From the NCBI RefSeq assembly GCF_029854155.1, contig NZ_CP122958.1:452001-516000 (forward strand): a DNA stretch of 64,000 nucleotides, in the 5' to 3' direction. The translations under genes and the position numbers were made by a program. How positions within the stretch are numbered: the first letter of the stretch is position 1; each line of letters opens with the position of its first letter. Positions 34,647-45,611 of this stretch are shown one piece after another. Below the pieces are notes generated by a model. The model saw nothing but the letters and a program-made list of their open reading frames with translations. It made no database searches and was not told the origin of the DNA. Source of the stretch: Methanonatronarchaeum sp. AMET-Sl. GTDB taxonomy: Archaea; Halobacteriota; Methanonatronarchaeia; Methanonatronarchaeales; Methanonatronarchaeaceae.

Positions 34647-37448
34647 ATGGTTAATCCACTTAGAGAAGGTGTATTAGAGGGTGAAAAGGAGATTGAGCAG
34701 ATATCAGATGAAAAATCAGTTCTTTTAGAGTTTTATAATGATATTGATCCCTTGTTAAGAGAGGAAGATTGGGGGTACTTATCAGCTAAATCTGTTGAAT
34801 TTGGGAAGATCGATCAATCTTTATTGAACCATATTAGGAATGGAGTTTCTTTTTTATCCCAATTTAAAAATGTTCTCAATAAAATTGGAATTAGTTTTGA
34901 TCATATAGACCTTAGAAGAACTGTCTCTTTATTTATAATACATGATTTACATAAGCTAGAGAAAAAAGGCTGGGAAAACGAATTTGATATTGATAAAAAA
35001 ACGGTTGAAAGATTCGTTAAAGATTTAAAATTGGATGATTTCTCAGATTTGAGTTTTGAAGATTATTATTCATGCGTAAAAGCCTCGCATCGCTCAAGTA
35101 ATTCTAAATCGGGGAGGTTGACACCTGAATATTCTAGGTTAGCTCCTTTAGTTCGTTTGGCAGATGCTATTGCTTCAAGCCCCTCTCCAGAAGAAGCTGT
35201 TAGTGAGAGAAACCAAAATGTATTAAAAGAAAAATTTGACAATTTGAAACTTAGTTTTCATAAATTAGAGGAAGTAAAAGGAATTTCAACTAATATCTTA
35301 AATCGTGGTATTGCCGATTATTTGATGGATAGAGAATATTATATTTTAACAATTTACGATAATGGATGCCTTTATATTAAAGAAAAAAATACTGAAGGTA
35401 TTGATTTTGATGAAGAGGTTTTTAATGGGATTTACGATAATTTCGTTGAATCTCTGAGAGACTCGCATGAAAACCTAAAAGACCCCAGTAAATTATCAGA
35501 ATCTATAAGTGGTGGCCGTCTCGGGCATTATAACGCTAGTTCTGAATATTATTTTTATTCTGGAATAGAAAACATAATCAAAGGTTTTTGTTTTAAAGGG
35601 TTTAGCGATGCGAATAGTGATAATGATTTGACTGATTCAATGATTTCTGATATAGAATTGGCTGAAAAGATTACTGGAATAGATATTGATAAAAGTGATA
35701 GAACTATCATCGGTTTTGCAAGAATTGTGGCTTCTATTTATAAACAGATTCTATCATTAGAAAATGACCTTGAGATGGGTTTAAAGATATTAGGTGAAAT
35801 ATTTAACGCAGAGAAATCTACTAAAAAATTAATAAAGGCTAATGAAAACCAGAAAAAAAAATTAGCAAAAGGTGGAAAGTGGATTTATTCTATACCTATA
35901 GCTCAAGAGTTTCTTGAATCAAAAATAAATGGAAAAAAAGCAAGTAATGTAGAGTCAGGACCAGTATCAGAATATATAGCAAGAGAAGTTCTTAGTAAAA
36001 TCGATAAAGAAAAAGTTGAAGCAAAATTAATAGGTGACTTTGAAAAAGAAATAAAATCTTTTATCTCCGACGTAGTTATTTTAGATAACACTAAATTTGA
36101 TTTTGAAACCCCAGATATTTTTGATGAGTATGTCTCAAAGAGAACTAGTAAATTATGTTCTATCTGTAATCGTTCAACCTTTGGAAATAAAGGGGATATG
36201 GAATCAAAGAAGTATGAACATGGCTTAAAAGCAGGTTTTAGTAATTACGTCGATTTAGGAGCATCAAAACCAGAAAACCTGCTTTTATGTAAACCATGCC
36301 AAGTTGAATTCGGATTAAGAAACATTGAAACTAACAATCAACAAGAGTATCGTATATTCTATCATTTTATCCCTGATTACTTTTATACCCCTGCAACATG
36401 GAGTATTGCCGAAAATATTGTTCAATTGGTGGGGAACGGTAGGTTACAGGTTTTAAGTATTGCAAATACAGTTATTTCAGAAGAATTTAATAAAGATATA
36501 GAAGAGGATTTTGAAAACCTGGCTGGAGATGAATCTGGCTTAAATATTCTTGAATCTACTATTGGAGAGTTTAAAAACAACTATGGAACTCAAATATTAG
36601 AATATCATAGAAATAGTTCTCAACGGAACCCATTAAATGATACTTCAGTTCACTTTTTAGGGATTTTTACTGGGTTAGTTGCAGCTCAACTTTCAGGTTC
36701 AAGAGTTGTTGTGACAGAGAAACCTATTAACCCTTATCCCTCAACTTCTTTTAAAGAATTTGCTAAGATTGATTGTGGGAAAAACCAGGTTTTAAAGATA
36801 ACTGGAACTACGGTTCCACTTTCAGAGATGGAAGATAGGTTAAAAACCCTTTCTTCAATAATTAGAATCGGTTATTCTATCGAGATGAAGGATTCCTTAT
36901 TTGCTCAACATCTCCGTACTTGTAGAAATAGTGATCTACCGGGTTCATACCTACTAAAGAAGATCCTAAGGAACACCGATGATGGATCCTCAATTATTGG
37001 AAACTATTTAAATGATGCAAATATTATTGATTTAAATTTCGGTGATAGTATGACTAAAAATAAACTGGATAAACTATCTGAACTGGGTTTTAGAATTGCA
37101 ATACCTAAAACCTATAAACCATATGCAGTAGAGAGGCCCTTCCGAGAATCTGTTAAAGCTATTACTAAAGTAGGGGTTGACGATCTGGGTGAACAAGATT
37201 ACAAAAATTTAGTAGCAGGAAAACTCCGTAAAGGGTTGGAAAGAGGTTCTCAGACCTTTTCTAAACCTAAAGAAGAACTTGAAACCGAAAAAGGATGGGG
37301 TGAAAGGATAGATGAATTTGCTGAATATTTCGTTGAAGAAATATTCTATGGTATTTGCGACGGCAATCCAGGGAAACTGAAGAGAAAATCCAATAATCTA
37401 GCAGATGCCTACTATTCAGGTGTATTAAAAAGAAAAAATCAGATTTAA
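34647..37448 (+). CDS. cas10d: Cas10d (Csc3), large subunit of type I-D effector
   Basis: Large Cascade subunit of type I-D, which also carries the HD nuclease that Cas3 lacks in this subtype. The HD domain is N-terminal: NHIRNG near 61-66, FIIHDLHKLEKKG with His99-Asp100, then VKASHRSS near 146. A zinc site follows (KLCSICNRSTFG and LLCKPCQVEFGLR, about 505-555). The Cas10-like palm region and a helical C-terminus complete 933 residues. No GGDD cyclase motif was noticed, in keeping with the subtype. It is followed at 10 bases by csc2. Confidence 0.88.
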   Translation: MVNPLREGVLEGEKEIEQISDEKSVLLEFYNDIDPLLREEDWGYLSAKSVEFGKIDQSLLNHIRNGVSFLSQFKNVLNKIGISFDHIDLRRTVSLFIIHDLHKLEKKGWENEFDIDKKTVERFVKDLKLDDFSDLSFEDYYSCVKASHRSSNSKSGRLTPEYSRLAPLVRLADAIASSPSPEEAVSERNQNVLKEKFDNLKLSFHKLEEVKGISTNILNRGIADYLMDREYYILTIYDNGCLYIKEKNTEGIDFDEEVFNGIYDNFVESLRDSHENLKDPSKLSESISGGRLGHYNASSEYYFYSGIENIIKGFCFKGFSDANSDNDLTDSMISDIELAEKITGIDIDKSDRTIIGFARIVASIYKQILSLENDLEMGLKILGEIFNAEKSTKKLIKANENQKKKLAKGGKWIYSIPIAQEFLESKINGKKASNVESGPVSEYIAREVLSKIDKEKVEAKLIGDFEKEIKSFISDVVILDNTKFDFETPDIFDEYVSKRTSKLCSICNRSTFGNKGDMESKKYEHGLKAGFSNYVDLGASKPENLLLCKPCQVEFGLRNIETNNQQEYRIFYHFIPDYFYTPATWSIAENIVQLVGNGRLQVLSIANTVISEEFNKDIEEDFENLAGDESGLNILESTIGEFKNNYGTQILEYHRNSSQRNPLNDTSVHFLGIFTGLVAAQLSGSRVVVTEKPINPYPSTSFKEFAKIDCGKNQVLKITGTTVPLSEMEDRLKTLSSIIRIGYSIEMKDSLFAQHLRTCRNSDLPGSYLLKKILRNTDDGSSIIGNYLNDANIIDLNFGDSMTKNKLDKLSELGFRIAIPKTYKPYAVERPFRESVKAITKVGVDDLGEQDYKNLVAGKLRKGLERGSQTFSKPKEELETEKGWGERIDEFAEYFVEEIFYGICDGNPGKLKRKSNNLADAYYSGVLKRKNQI

Positions 37449-37457
37449 AAAAGTTTA

Positions 37458-38390
37458 ATGGTGTATATAATGTCTTTAGAAGAACTTAAAAATAGAACAG
37501 TAGAAGAACTGACCAATAAGCCAGAAAACAACTATGTCTCAATTTTAGTGCTGAGAGAGCTTGAAAGTAATGCTGTGTTCACTACAAACGGAGTAGATGC
37601 TGATATTGGAACAATCTCTATTGAAGAAGAAGAGTACAACCCAGTTCTGATGTTTATGCGTAAACAAAGCGGCAGTGACAGAAGATATGGAAAATCTATG
37701 CAAAGAGAACTGCTAAATGATGTTGAATGCACAATGAACGTTAATGAAATGTGTCAAAAATGTCCAGAATGCGTTTTATTCGGTTCCGCCGCCTCAGAAG
37801 GAGATTACGACATATCTATAACATCTAGAGTGCTTTATGACACCGCATACAGCCTTAGAGATTCAAATGTGGTTGTTGAAGAAAAATTCCAAAATGCACC
37901 AGGAGATAGCTATTCTAAAGAAGCAACTTCAGGTATTAGAGAACCAGATTTCGTTCTTCCTGGAACAATGTTCCCCTCTGTTATAACACTTAAAGACGCT
38001 ACTCCAGAAGAAGTAGCATTCGTTCTCTCAATTACGCTAAAGAATAAAAGATACGGGGCAACTTCAAGCAGACAAGGAAGAACTAAAAACCATATCTTAG
38101 GGATATATCAAGGTAATGAAGAACCAGCATCCAATCTCGCCTTAACTAAAAGAACTATCAATAAACTAGGAAACATCGATGAGATCGTCAAAGAAGATAC
38201 AATTCCAGTGGATAAAGCTAAAAAAGCCGTTAAAAAATCTTTTGATGAAATATTAGAAGAAGAAAACATAGATATGGAAGAATTGGAAAATAAAAAAGAG
38301 ATACTAAAAGATGTAAGAGAAAACATCGAAGAGTACTTAAAAAACCAACAAAAAGCCTCTAAAACCTTTATTGAAAATCAGGTGAGTTAA
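37458..38390 (+). CDS. csc2: Csc2 (Cas7-type backbone subunit), type I-D
   Basis: Backbone RAMP that coats the crRNA in type I-D Cascade. Features are RELESNAVFTTNGVDADIG, RKQSGSDRRYGKSMQREL, a Cys cluster (CQKCPECVLFGSAASEGDYD) and LKNKRYGATSSRQGRTKNHI, which together are characteristic of Csc2. A charged helical C-terminus (from about residue 245) is longer than the core. ATG at 37458; a second ATG at 37470 (MSLEELKN) may be the true start. Lies between cas10d and csc1. Confidence 0.9.
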   Translation: MVYIMSLEELKNRTVEELTNKPENNYVSILVLRELESNAVFTTNGVDADIGTISIEEEEYNPVLMFMRKQSGSDRRYGKSMQRELLNDVECTMNVNEMCQKCPECVLFGSAASEGDYDISITSRVLYDTAYSLRDSNVVVEEKFQNAPGDSYSKEATSGIREPDFVLPGTMFPSVITLKDATPEEVAFVLSITLKNKRYGATSSRQGRTKNHILGIYQGNEEPASNLALTKRTINKLGNIDEIVKEDTIPVDKAKKAVKKSFDEILEEENIDMEELENKKEILKDVRENIEEYLKNQQKASKTFIENQVS

Positions 38391-38392
38391 AT

Positions 38393-39088
38393 TTGAAGGC
38401 TTATAGACTGGAGATAGAAACTGAAGGATTTATAAGATTTGCCTCTAGGGAGGTCGGCAGATTAGTCGATACTGGAGATTTCATCTCTAATACCTCCCTA
38501 TATTATGCATTAGGACTGGTCAATTCACCATATATAGATACATTGAAAAAACCAACCTACATAAAAGACACAAATGATATCCATAGAAAGATCTATGTTG
38601 CACCAGCTGTCCCTATAAATGACTTAAAACACACTAATCTCTTGACAACCGTCTCAGGTAACAACTATATCACCCTCAATCTACCTGCGAGCGATTCAAG
38701 AAATGTAATAAACAAGAAAAACTATCCGAAATTAGGTAGTGAAAGAGTTTTAACTCCTCAAAATCGGTTTGAAACTTTTTTAATTGTTAGAGAACCAGAT
38801 TACTCTTTTGATTTACCTAGATACTTCCGGCTAGGTAAAAAAAGAGGCAAAGCAAAGGTTCATTTGGAGGAGATAGATGTTATCGAGAAAACCGGTGTTT
38901 TTAATTTAAACCATCCTATTGGTGTCTATGATACTGATATGGTTCCCTCAGCCAACTTGATTACCAAAAAAATCAGGCCCGTACCACTAATGTTGCAGGC
39001 CAGGTACGAAGGAAAGTATCTTGAATTAAATACAGATAAAGTTAAGAAGATACCAGGTGATATAGGATTTCTAAAACAAAAAAGGTGA
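38393..39088 (+). CDS. csc1: Csc1 (Cas5-type subunit), type I-D
   Basis: Caps the 5' handle of the crRNA. The 231 residues open KAYRLEIETEGFIRFASREV and continue with ISNTSLYYALGLVNSPYID, a hallmark of Csc1, then RFETFLIVREPDYSFDLPRY and IRLGKK-like basic residues (FRLGKKRGKAKVH). TTG appears to be the start, preceded by AGGTGAG. Its TGA overlaps the GTG of cas3'. Confidence 0.88.
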   Translation: MKAYRLEIETEGFIRFASREVGRLVDTGDFISNTSLYYALGLVNSPYIDTLKKPTYIKDTNDIHRKIYVAPAVPINDLKHTNLLTTVSGNNYITLNLPASDSRNVINKKNYPKLGSERVLTPQNRFETFLIVREPDYSFDLPRYFRLGKKRGKAKVHLEEIDVIEKTGVFNLNHPIGVYDTDMVPSANLITKKIRPVPLMLQARYEGKYLELNTDKVKKIPGDIGFLKQKR

Positions 39089-41133
39089 AAATAAAACCTT
39101 TATACCTCAAGGTAGAGAACAAAGATTATTTAGATGAGTTAAAACCATACACCCATCAATTAAAAGTTGAAAAACTAATCAAAAATAACAATAAGAGTTT
39201 TGGATTCAATTTTTCCCCTACTGGTAGCGGTAAAACTTTTTCTTGGTTGAAACCTGCAATTGAAGAAGGATATGGTGTTGTTGCGGTCTATCCCACGAAT
39301 TCTTTGATAGAAGACCAATTTGAGACAGCGAAGAATTTTTGTAAAAGATACTATCCAGAAAAAGATGTTAAAATAACAGTTTTAACTAGAGAATCAGTGA
39401 TTCAAATAAAGAAAAAATTAAAAACAAAAAGTAACGGTAAAGCGGTTGAAAAAATATTAAATAATCTAAACGAACATAACCTGAAAAAAGGCCCATCAAT
39501 TTTATTGACTAATCCAGATATCTTGTTACTTATTTTGAAAGGTATGTATTCCTCTGGACAGTTTATGCGAGGCAATCTTTTTTCTAATAATCTTCTAGTA
39601 GTTGATGAATTTCATTTAGCAGATGTAAAACAGAGAAATGACCTTATTTTCATGGCATCCTATCTAATGGAAGAACCATATTCCAAAATAGAAAATACTT
39701 TATTTCTATCCGCTACTCCTAATAAAGAAATAATAAACAAATTAAGAAATACAATCTCCGGAGATATTGAAGTATTTGAATCTAAAACCTTTTCTTCGAA
39801 ATTTAAAGAATCCAATTGTATAATGCCAGAAGCAGAATTAAATCTTTTCGTATCTGAGTTATTTAAAACAAGTAATCACATAACAGAAAACTACCTCGAA
39901 ACTGTGCTTGAAGTCTGTAAGGATGGAAGAACTGTAATTATGCTTGATGGATTGAAAGAAGTGGATAAAATATACAACTTACTTAAATCCGAATTACCAG
40001 GAAAGAAAGTAAAAAGGATCGATGGTTTCCATAGAGATAAAATTGAGAAAAAACTATCCGAATTTGAAGTATTAGTTAGTAATTCTGCAGTTGAAGTTGG
40101 AATTGATTTCGAAGTTAAAAATATTATTTTCTCAGGATACTCTGATGCTAGATTCATGCAGAGAATCGGTAGATTAAGAAAAACTAGTTCTGATGCAGAA
40201 AACCACATCATAGCTTTAACAGATAAAAACTTAATTAATTCAATTAAAACAGAAAAACCTATAGAAAGAAAAAATCTTGAAGCCTTAGTGAGAGCTAAAT
40301 TAGGTTCCAATAACCGACCTGAATCTTTCACACATACGTACTCAGTGATGGAATGGATACATTTCTATAACAAATTAAGAAATGAGTTAACTAGCTCTGA
40401 ATTTAAAGAAACTGAAGAATTGATTACTAAATTAATTAAAAACTTGTTCTCAACTGATAGGAAAAAGATTACAGATAGATACTTAAAAAAACAAGCTAAA
40501 AAGGTTGTTAAAATAGAGGGGAAGGCAGGGCCTTCAAGTTATTTACGGGATCTTGAAACTTATAGAGGCGATAACTTTCAAGCTCTAGTTTATGACAAAA
40601 CTGAAAATCAGATTAAGACCTATAATTTAAACCACCTCCTTAGATGGGGTGAAGTTGAGTTTCTCAAAAAAGAAAAGCTCCGAGATTTAATTCCTGACTC
40701 TAAAAAAGACAGATTTGACAATCTATCGAGATACATGAATGGTTACTGTTTATATGAAGGATCACTAGAAGAAAACTATAGAAACCTTTGGATTTCTCCA
40801 TATAGCTCCAATTTTTTCATGTCCTATTTAAAAAAATCTAATGAAAACCCCATAATCGAGCCTCAAAATATTTCTGGAATAAGTTTCAGGACCAAACCTG
40901 AAATAAGTTCTATTGATAATCTGAATAAATATACTAAAAACAAAAAAATGGTTGTCAAGGCTTTAAGCGGATCTAAAAATGACATAAGAAATATTTATGG
41001 TGTTTCTGATTACATGATGCTCTATTCTATAAAAACAATGAATACATTACCAAAAATGGTCGCTGCTTTTGGTTTAGATTCTTTTTATTTACACCGGAGA
41101 GTGGTTGATAATCAAATACAAAGAACTAATTAA
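39085..41133 (+). CDS. cas3: Cas3' helicase, type I-D
   Basis: Superfamily 2 DNA helicase recruited to the R-loop. Walker A is FSPTGSGKTFSW (about 43-54), the DExH box is VVDEFHLADV, motif III is LFLSATPNKE, and motifs V-VI are SNSAVEVGIDFEV and RFMQRIGRLRK. There is no HD domain at either end, as expected for type I-D where Cas10d carries it. 682 residues. GTG start overlapping the csc1 stop; the 3' end overlaps cas4 by 29 bases. Confidence 0.9.
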   Translation: MKIKPLYLKVENKDYLDELKPYTHQLKVEKLIKNNNKSFGFNFSPTGSGKTFSWLKPAIEEGYGVVAVYPTNSLIEDQFETAKNFCKRYYPEKDVKITVLTRESVIQIKKKLKTKSNGKAVEKILNNLNEHNLKKGPSILLTNPDILLLILKGMYSSGQFMRGNLFSNNLLVVDEFHLADVKQRNDLIFMASYLMEEPYSKIENTLFLSATPNKEIINKLRNTISGDIEVFESKTFSSKFKESNCIMPEAELNLFVSELFKTSNHITENYLETVLEVCKDGRTVIMLDGLKEVDKIYNLLKSELPGKKVKRIDGFHRDKIEKKLSEFEVLVSNSAVEVGIDFEVKNIIFSGYSDARFMQRIGRLRKTSSDAENHIIALTDKNLINSIKTEKPIERKNLEALVRAKLGSNNRPESFTHTYSVMEWIHFYNKLRNELTSSEFKETEELITKLIKNLFSTDRKKITDRYLKKQAKKVVKIEGKAGPSSYLRDLETYRGDNFQALVYDKTENQIKTYNLNHLLRWGEVEFLKKEKLRDLIPDSKKDRFDNLSRYMNGYCLYEGSLEENYRNLWISPYSSNFFMSYLKKSNENPIIEPQNISGISFRTKPEISSIDNLNKYTKNKKMVVKALSGSKNDIRNIYGVSDYMMLYSIKTMNTLPKMVAAFGLDSFYLHRRVVDNQIQRTN

Positions 41134-41665
41134 CGTTTCAAATTTGAATCAGTTTATTTATTGTCCACGTAGATATTGGTATATCAAATTCTATAATACG
41201 ATTGGTAACAATTTCTACAAAAAAGATGGTGAACTCAAACACAAGAATAAGTCAAAAAAAGGTGGCTGGGTTCATGAAGTTTATCTAGATTCCGAAGAGC
41301 TGGGGCTTAAAGGGAAAATAGATATTTTAGAACGAAACGACAAATTAATACCTATAGAGCGAAAACGAGCGGAAGACTATTTTTATAGTGATAAAATACA
41401 GGTTACAGGATACTGTATGTTACTGGAAGATAATATTGATAGAAAAATCAATAAGGGGGTTATCTATCTGTATGGTTCAGACAAAAGAGAGGAAATTGAA
41501 ATAAATGAAGAATTGAGAAATAAAGTTACTCAAACTATTAATCAAATGAGAAACCTTGATAGTAATAATCCTCCAAAATTCGTTGACAACCCTAATAAAT
41601 GTAAGAAATGTTCTACTTTAGGATATTGCATGCCAAAAGAATCTAAAATGCTAGGTGAATCCTAA
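41105..41665 (+). CDS. cas4: Cas4 exonuclease, adaptation
   Basis: RecB-type iron-sulfur nuclease that trims prespacers and checks the PAM. The 186 residues show NQFIYCPRRYWYIKFYN with the first Cys, the nuclease core HEVYLDSEELGLKGKID and PIERKRAEDYFYSDKIQ, the VTGYCMLLED motif and the three C-terminal cluster cysteines CKKCSTLGYC. The start is uncertain: TTG at 41105 inside cas3'. It directly abuts cas1. Confidence 0.9.
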   Translation: MIIKYKELINVSNLNQFIYCPRRYWYIKFYNTIGNNFYKKDGELKHKNKSKKGGWVHEVYLDSEELGLKGKIDILERNDKLIPIERKRAEDYFYSDKIQVTGYCMLLEDNIDRKINKGVIYLYGSDKREEIEINEELRNKVTQTINQMRNLDSNNPPKFVDNPNKCKKCSTLGYCMPKESKMLGES

Positions 41666-42664
41666 ATGGGGTTGAAATCCGCTGAACAAATATTAAATGA
41701 GTCATCGATTTACATAACGAAACAAGGTAGCCAGATTAGAATAAAAGGAGGTAGAATTAAGGTTTTCGATATCGAAAATGAAGAAGAAATAGGGTCATAT
41801 CCAATCAAAAAGATAGACACTATCAATGTATTTGGAAACATCAATTTCACCACACCTTTCATAACAAAAGCAAGCAGTAATGGTATAACACTAAATTACT
41901 TCACCCAACACGGTAAGTATAAAGGATCATTTATCCCTAAAAAGAACACTATAGCAAGAATAAGGAGAGAACAATATAATCTATCAGATAAACAAAAACT
42001 AAAAATCTCAAAATCCATTATAGAAGGGAAAATAAGAAACTCCATCACGTTATTAAAAAGGAAGAAAATAACCCCACCAAACAAACTAGAAGAAATTATT
42101 GACTCAATAAAAAAAATAAGCGAAATAAACTTACTTCGATCTTATGAAGGACAAGCTGCTGACTTATATTTTAATAAATTAGATGAAGCCTTAATAGATA
42201 GATGGGAATTCAAAAAAAGAAGTAAAAACCCTCCAAAAAATCATATAAACTCCTTATTTTCTTTGACATATACTATGATAAAAAACGAAGTAATAACATC
42301 TTTACGTCAATACAACCTAGATCCGTTTTTAGGAATTATGCATGTCGATAGATATGGAAGACCTGCTCTCGCATTAGACATGATGGAAGAATTAAGACCA
42401 ATTTTCTCCGACGCATTTTCAATCAGGCTAATCAATAGACAAACCCTAACCCATGACTCTTTTAAACAAAATAACCACCTTAAAGAACGAGAATTTAAAA
42501 AATACCTAAAAAAATTCGAAAAATACATGAAAGAAAAAATAACACACCCACATTTCGGATACAAAGTAACAAGGCGAAAATCAACTAGAATGCAAGCAAT
42601 ATTACTAAGAAAAACCATTACTGGAGAAATGAATAAATACCATCCACTAATATTCAAAAAATAA
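41666..42664 (+). CDS. cas1: Cas1 integrase
   Basis: Metal-dependent integrase that inserts new spacers at the leader. The 332 residues show the N-terminal beta domain (GSQIRIKGGRIKVFDIENEE), the catalytic Glu in LLRSYEGQAADLYF, and the His/Asp pair in LGIMHVDRYGRPALALDMME. A conserved ending has HPHFGYKVTRRKS. ATG directly follows the cas4 stop. Together with cas4 and cas2 it makes a complete adaptation module. Confidence 0.96.
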   Translation: MGLKSAEQILNESSIYITKQGSQIRIKGGRIKVFDIENEEEIGSYPIKKIDTINVFGNINFTTPFITKASSNGITLNYFTQHGKYKGSFIPKKNTIARIRREQYNLSDKQKLKISKSIIEGKIRNSITLLKRKKITPPNKLEEIIDSIKKISEINLLRSYEGQAADLYFNKLDEALIDRWEFKKRSKNPPKNHINSLFSLTYTMIKNEVITSLRQYNLDPFLGIMHVDRYGRPALALDMMEELRPIFSDAFSIRLINRQTLTHDSFKQNNHLKEREFKKYLKKFEKYMKEKITHPHFGYKVTRRKSTRMQAILLRKTITGEMNKYHPLIFKK

Positions 42665-42665
42665 A

Positions 42666-42932
42666 ATGAGATTAGTAGTAACCTACGACATAAGAAGCGA
42701 TACCAGAAGAAGAAAAGTCTACAAAATACTAGAAAGCTACGGAGCATGGAAACAATACAGCGTTTTCGAACTAGAAATAACAAAAAAAGAAAAAATAGAA
42801 TTAATAGACAGACTATCCCAAAAAATAACCAAAGAAGACAACATCCGAATATACACATTATGCAAAAAATGTGCAAAAGAAATAGAAGAACTAGGCAAAA
42901 AAACAAAAGAAAACAAAGACTTCGTAATATAA
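42666..42932 (+). CDS. cas2: Cas2
   Basis: Small dimeric partner of Cas1. The 88 residues begin RLVVTYDIRSDTRRRKVYK with the characteristic Asp, continue ESYGAWKQYSVFELEI and end with an extra CxxC-containing segment (IYTLCKKCAKEIEELG), seen in some archaeal Cas2 proteins. Begins two bases after cas1 and immediately precedes the array leader. Confidence 0.95.
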   Translation: MRLVVTYDIRSDTRRRKVYKILESYGAWKQYSVFELEITKKEKIELIDRLSQKITKEDNIRIYTLCKKCAKEIEELGKKTKENKDFVI

Positions 42933-43051
42933 AAAACACACAAAAAACAAACATATATAAAAACATTGGACAACCCCCATCCAAGAAAAAACACACAAAA
43001 AACACAAGAAATAAGGCTTTTTAATACAAAAAGAAAACATCTAACCCCCGC
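42933..43051 (+). promoter_or_regulatory. CRISPR leader
   Basis: A+C-rich 119-base stretch between cas2 and the first repeat. ACATATATAAAAAC at 42951-42964 is a good archaeal TATA box for array transcription. New spacers are expected to enter at the repeat next to this leader. Confidence 0.7.
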
Positions 43052-45572
43052 CTCTAAACACCTTAGAAAATCCAAAAGGAATTGAAACTTATAGGAAGGG
43101 ACTCTGGTTTCCAACCTATATGGACTCTCTAAACACCTTAGAAAATCCAAAAGGAATTGAAACCATAATATTGAGCGGGTTGGTGAGGATGAACGTGACC
43201 TCTCTAAACACCTTAGAAAATCCAAAAGGAATTGAAACTCGGTATCTCCCGGTCAGGTGTCTTAATAGTCATTTTTCTCTAAACACCTTAGAAAATCCAA
43301 AAGGAATTGAAACATTCCTCAAACCTTAATCCATACCAACCAAAAGAATCTATCTCTAAACACCTTAGAAAATCCAAAAGGAATTGAAACTTTGTTGATG
43401 GTGATTACCTCTATACAGCTAGTTTTGCTCTAAACACCTTAGAAAATCCAAAAGGAATTGAAACCTTTGGATGGGGAGTTTGAGTTGTCTGGGTCTCCGT
43501 ATGCTCTAAACACCTTAGAAAATCCAAAAGGAATTGAAACGATAGTTATAAGGAGTGGGTGCGTGAGCCTCTTTATCTCTAAACACCTTAGAAAATCCAA
43601 AAGGAATTGAAACTTTCAGTTTATTGCTATGATGACTTTGAATTAGAATACTCTAAACACCTTAGAAAATCCAAAAGGAATTGAAACTTTCAACATTTAT
43701 GGTTTGTTGCCAACTATCTATGGTTTCTCTAAACACCTTAGAAAATCCAAAAGGAATTGAAACACCTATTTATAAGTAACACAGAAACCCAATGAAACAA
43801 CTCTAAACACCTTAGAAAATCCAAAAGGAATTGAAACTTTATGTTGGGTGATATGGTGGATGGTGAGGCGATTTACTCTAAACACCTTAGAAAATCCAAA
43901 AGGAATTGAAACAGGAATAATGGCCACCCTTCCACAAACCCACAAAGAACTCTAAACACCTTAGAAAATCCAAAAGGAATTGAAACAGATTGATGGGGAA
44001 GACATTGTACTATCAGGCTCTCTGGATCTCTAAACACCTTAGAAAATCCAAAAGGAATTGAAACCCATTGGGTCTTTTCTGTCACTGCCTTTACCTACTT
44101 CTGCCTCTAAACACCTTAGAAAATCCAAAAGGAATTGAAACCCATTGGGTCTTTTCTGTCACTGCCTTTACCTACTTCTGCCTCTAAACACCTTAGAAAA
44201 TCCAAAAGGAATTGAAACGGTCTAGCTCCATTGTAGGGAGCTATCGGCACTATCTCCCTCTAAACACCTTAGAAAATCCAAAAGGAATTGAAACTTGCTC
44301 CCCATTCTTGGAGGAATTCAGAATCGATTAGGCTCTAAACACCTTAGAAAATCCAAAAGGAATTGAAACTCTAAAGAGGATGTTGGCCGAGTTATTGATT
44401 TATTAGCTCTAAACACCTTAGAAAATCCAAAAGGAATTGAAACGAAAGTCAAGGATTCCTTAAGGATGGTGGAGAAAATGACTCTAAACACCTTAGAAAA
44501 TCCAAAAGGAATTGAAACTAAATATGTCTGATGTTCATATATTGGAGATGGTTATCCTCTAAACACCTTAGAAAATCCAAAAGGAATTGAAACGGGCGGA
44601 AGGAATAATCGAAGCAACAATCGAAGCCCCCCTCTAAACACCTTAGAAAATCCAAAAGGAATTGAAACCACATCACCGATTCACGGGGTGCCCAAATCTA
44701 GAAACCTCTAAACACCTTAGAAAATCCAAAAGGAATTGAAACAATGGTTTTATACTTCTATGTAAAAAAACCTCTTAAACTCTAAACACCTTAGAAAATC
44801 CAAAAGGAATTGAAACAGCTCAGGTTTGTTGTCTTCGGTCTTCTGGTACCAAAGCTCTAAACACCTTAGAAAATCCAAAAGGAATTGAAACAAAGGATTT
44901 AACGAAATTGAAACAAACGAAGATAACGAGACTCTAAACACCTTAGAAAATCCAAAAGGAATTGAAACATACAAAAATGTATCGAGAGAGCAAGAAAATA
45001 CGAGCACTCTAAACACCTTAGAAAATCCAAAAGGAATTGAAACACAGGTAATTTAACGGTTGAGTTGTCTTTTGAAAGTGTCCTCTAAACACCTTAGAAA
45101 ATCCAAAAGGAATTGAAACTGTATGCAAACTTTGGTGTATAACCATGTTTTCTCAAGCTCTAAACACCTTAGAAAATCCAAAAGGAATTGAAACTTATAT
45201 GTTTTAGCGAGGTATCTCTAAATGAATTTGTTTCTCTAAACACCTTAGAAAATCCAAAAGGAATTGAAACGGTTGAAAACTCCGTTTGTTGTGTCCATGC
45301 TGCCAGAGCTCTCTAAACACCTTAGAAAATCCAAAAGGAATTGAAACGCTAAGAGGATTGCCCATGCGTAGGCTGATCCACGTTCTCTAAACACCTTAGA
45401 AAATCCAAAAGGAATTGAAACGTTAAAAATCTCATATATGCACTAAAAAGGTTGTTAAACTCTAAACACCTTAGAAAATCCAAAAGGAATTGAAACGATG
45501 AGAGTCCTGAGACTATTGAGGATTGGTGTGTTAGTCTCTAAACACCTTAGAAAATCCAAAAGGAATTGAAAC
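43052..45572 (+). CRISPR. CRISPR array, 34 repeats of 37 bases
   Basis: The 37-base repeat starts CTCTAAACACCTTAG and ends GGAATTGAAAC. I count 34 copies, from 43052 to 45536, each 73-78 bases apart, so spacers are 36-41 bases. The ATTGAAAC end gives the usual 8-base handle. Two neighbouring spacers (44065-44104 and 44142-44181) are identical, a duplicated repeat-spacer unit. Repeats show no changes until the trailing end. The array is next to and oriented with the type I-D cas genes. Confidence 0.98.
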
Positions 45573-45611
45573 GTAGCGGAAGAAACAAACACAACAGAAA
45601 TTGAATTGGAC

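Noticed and set aside
43120..45016. Open frames across the CRISPR array
   Set aside because: They translate the repeat again and again (SLNTLENPKGIET or its reverse) and are not proteins.
43089..45611. Spacers targeting the provirus or other genes in this window
   Set aside because: Comparing spacers by eye with the virus-like operon and other genes gave no convincing match; a sequence search is needed to be sure.
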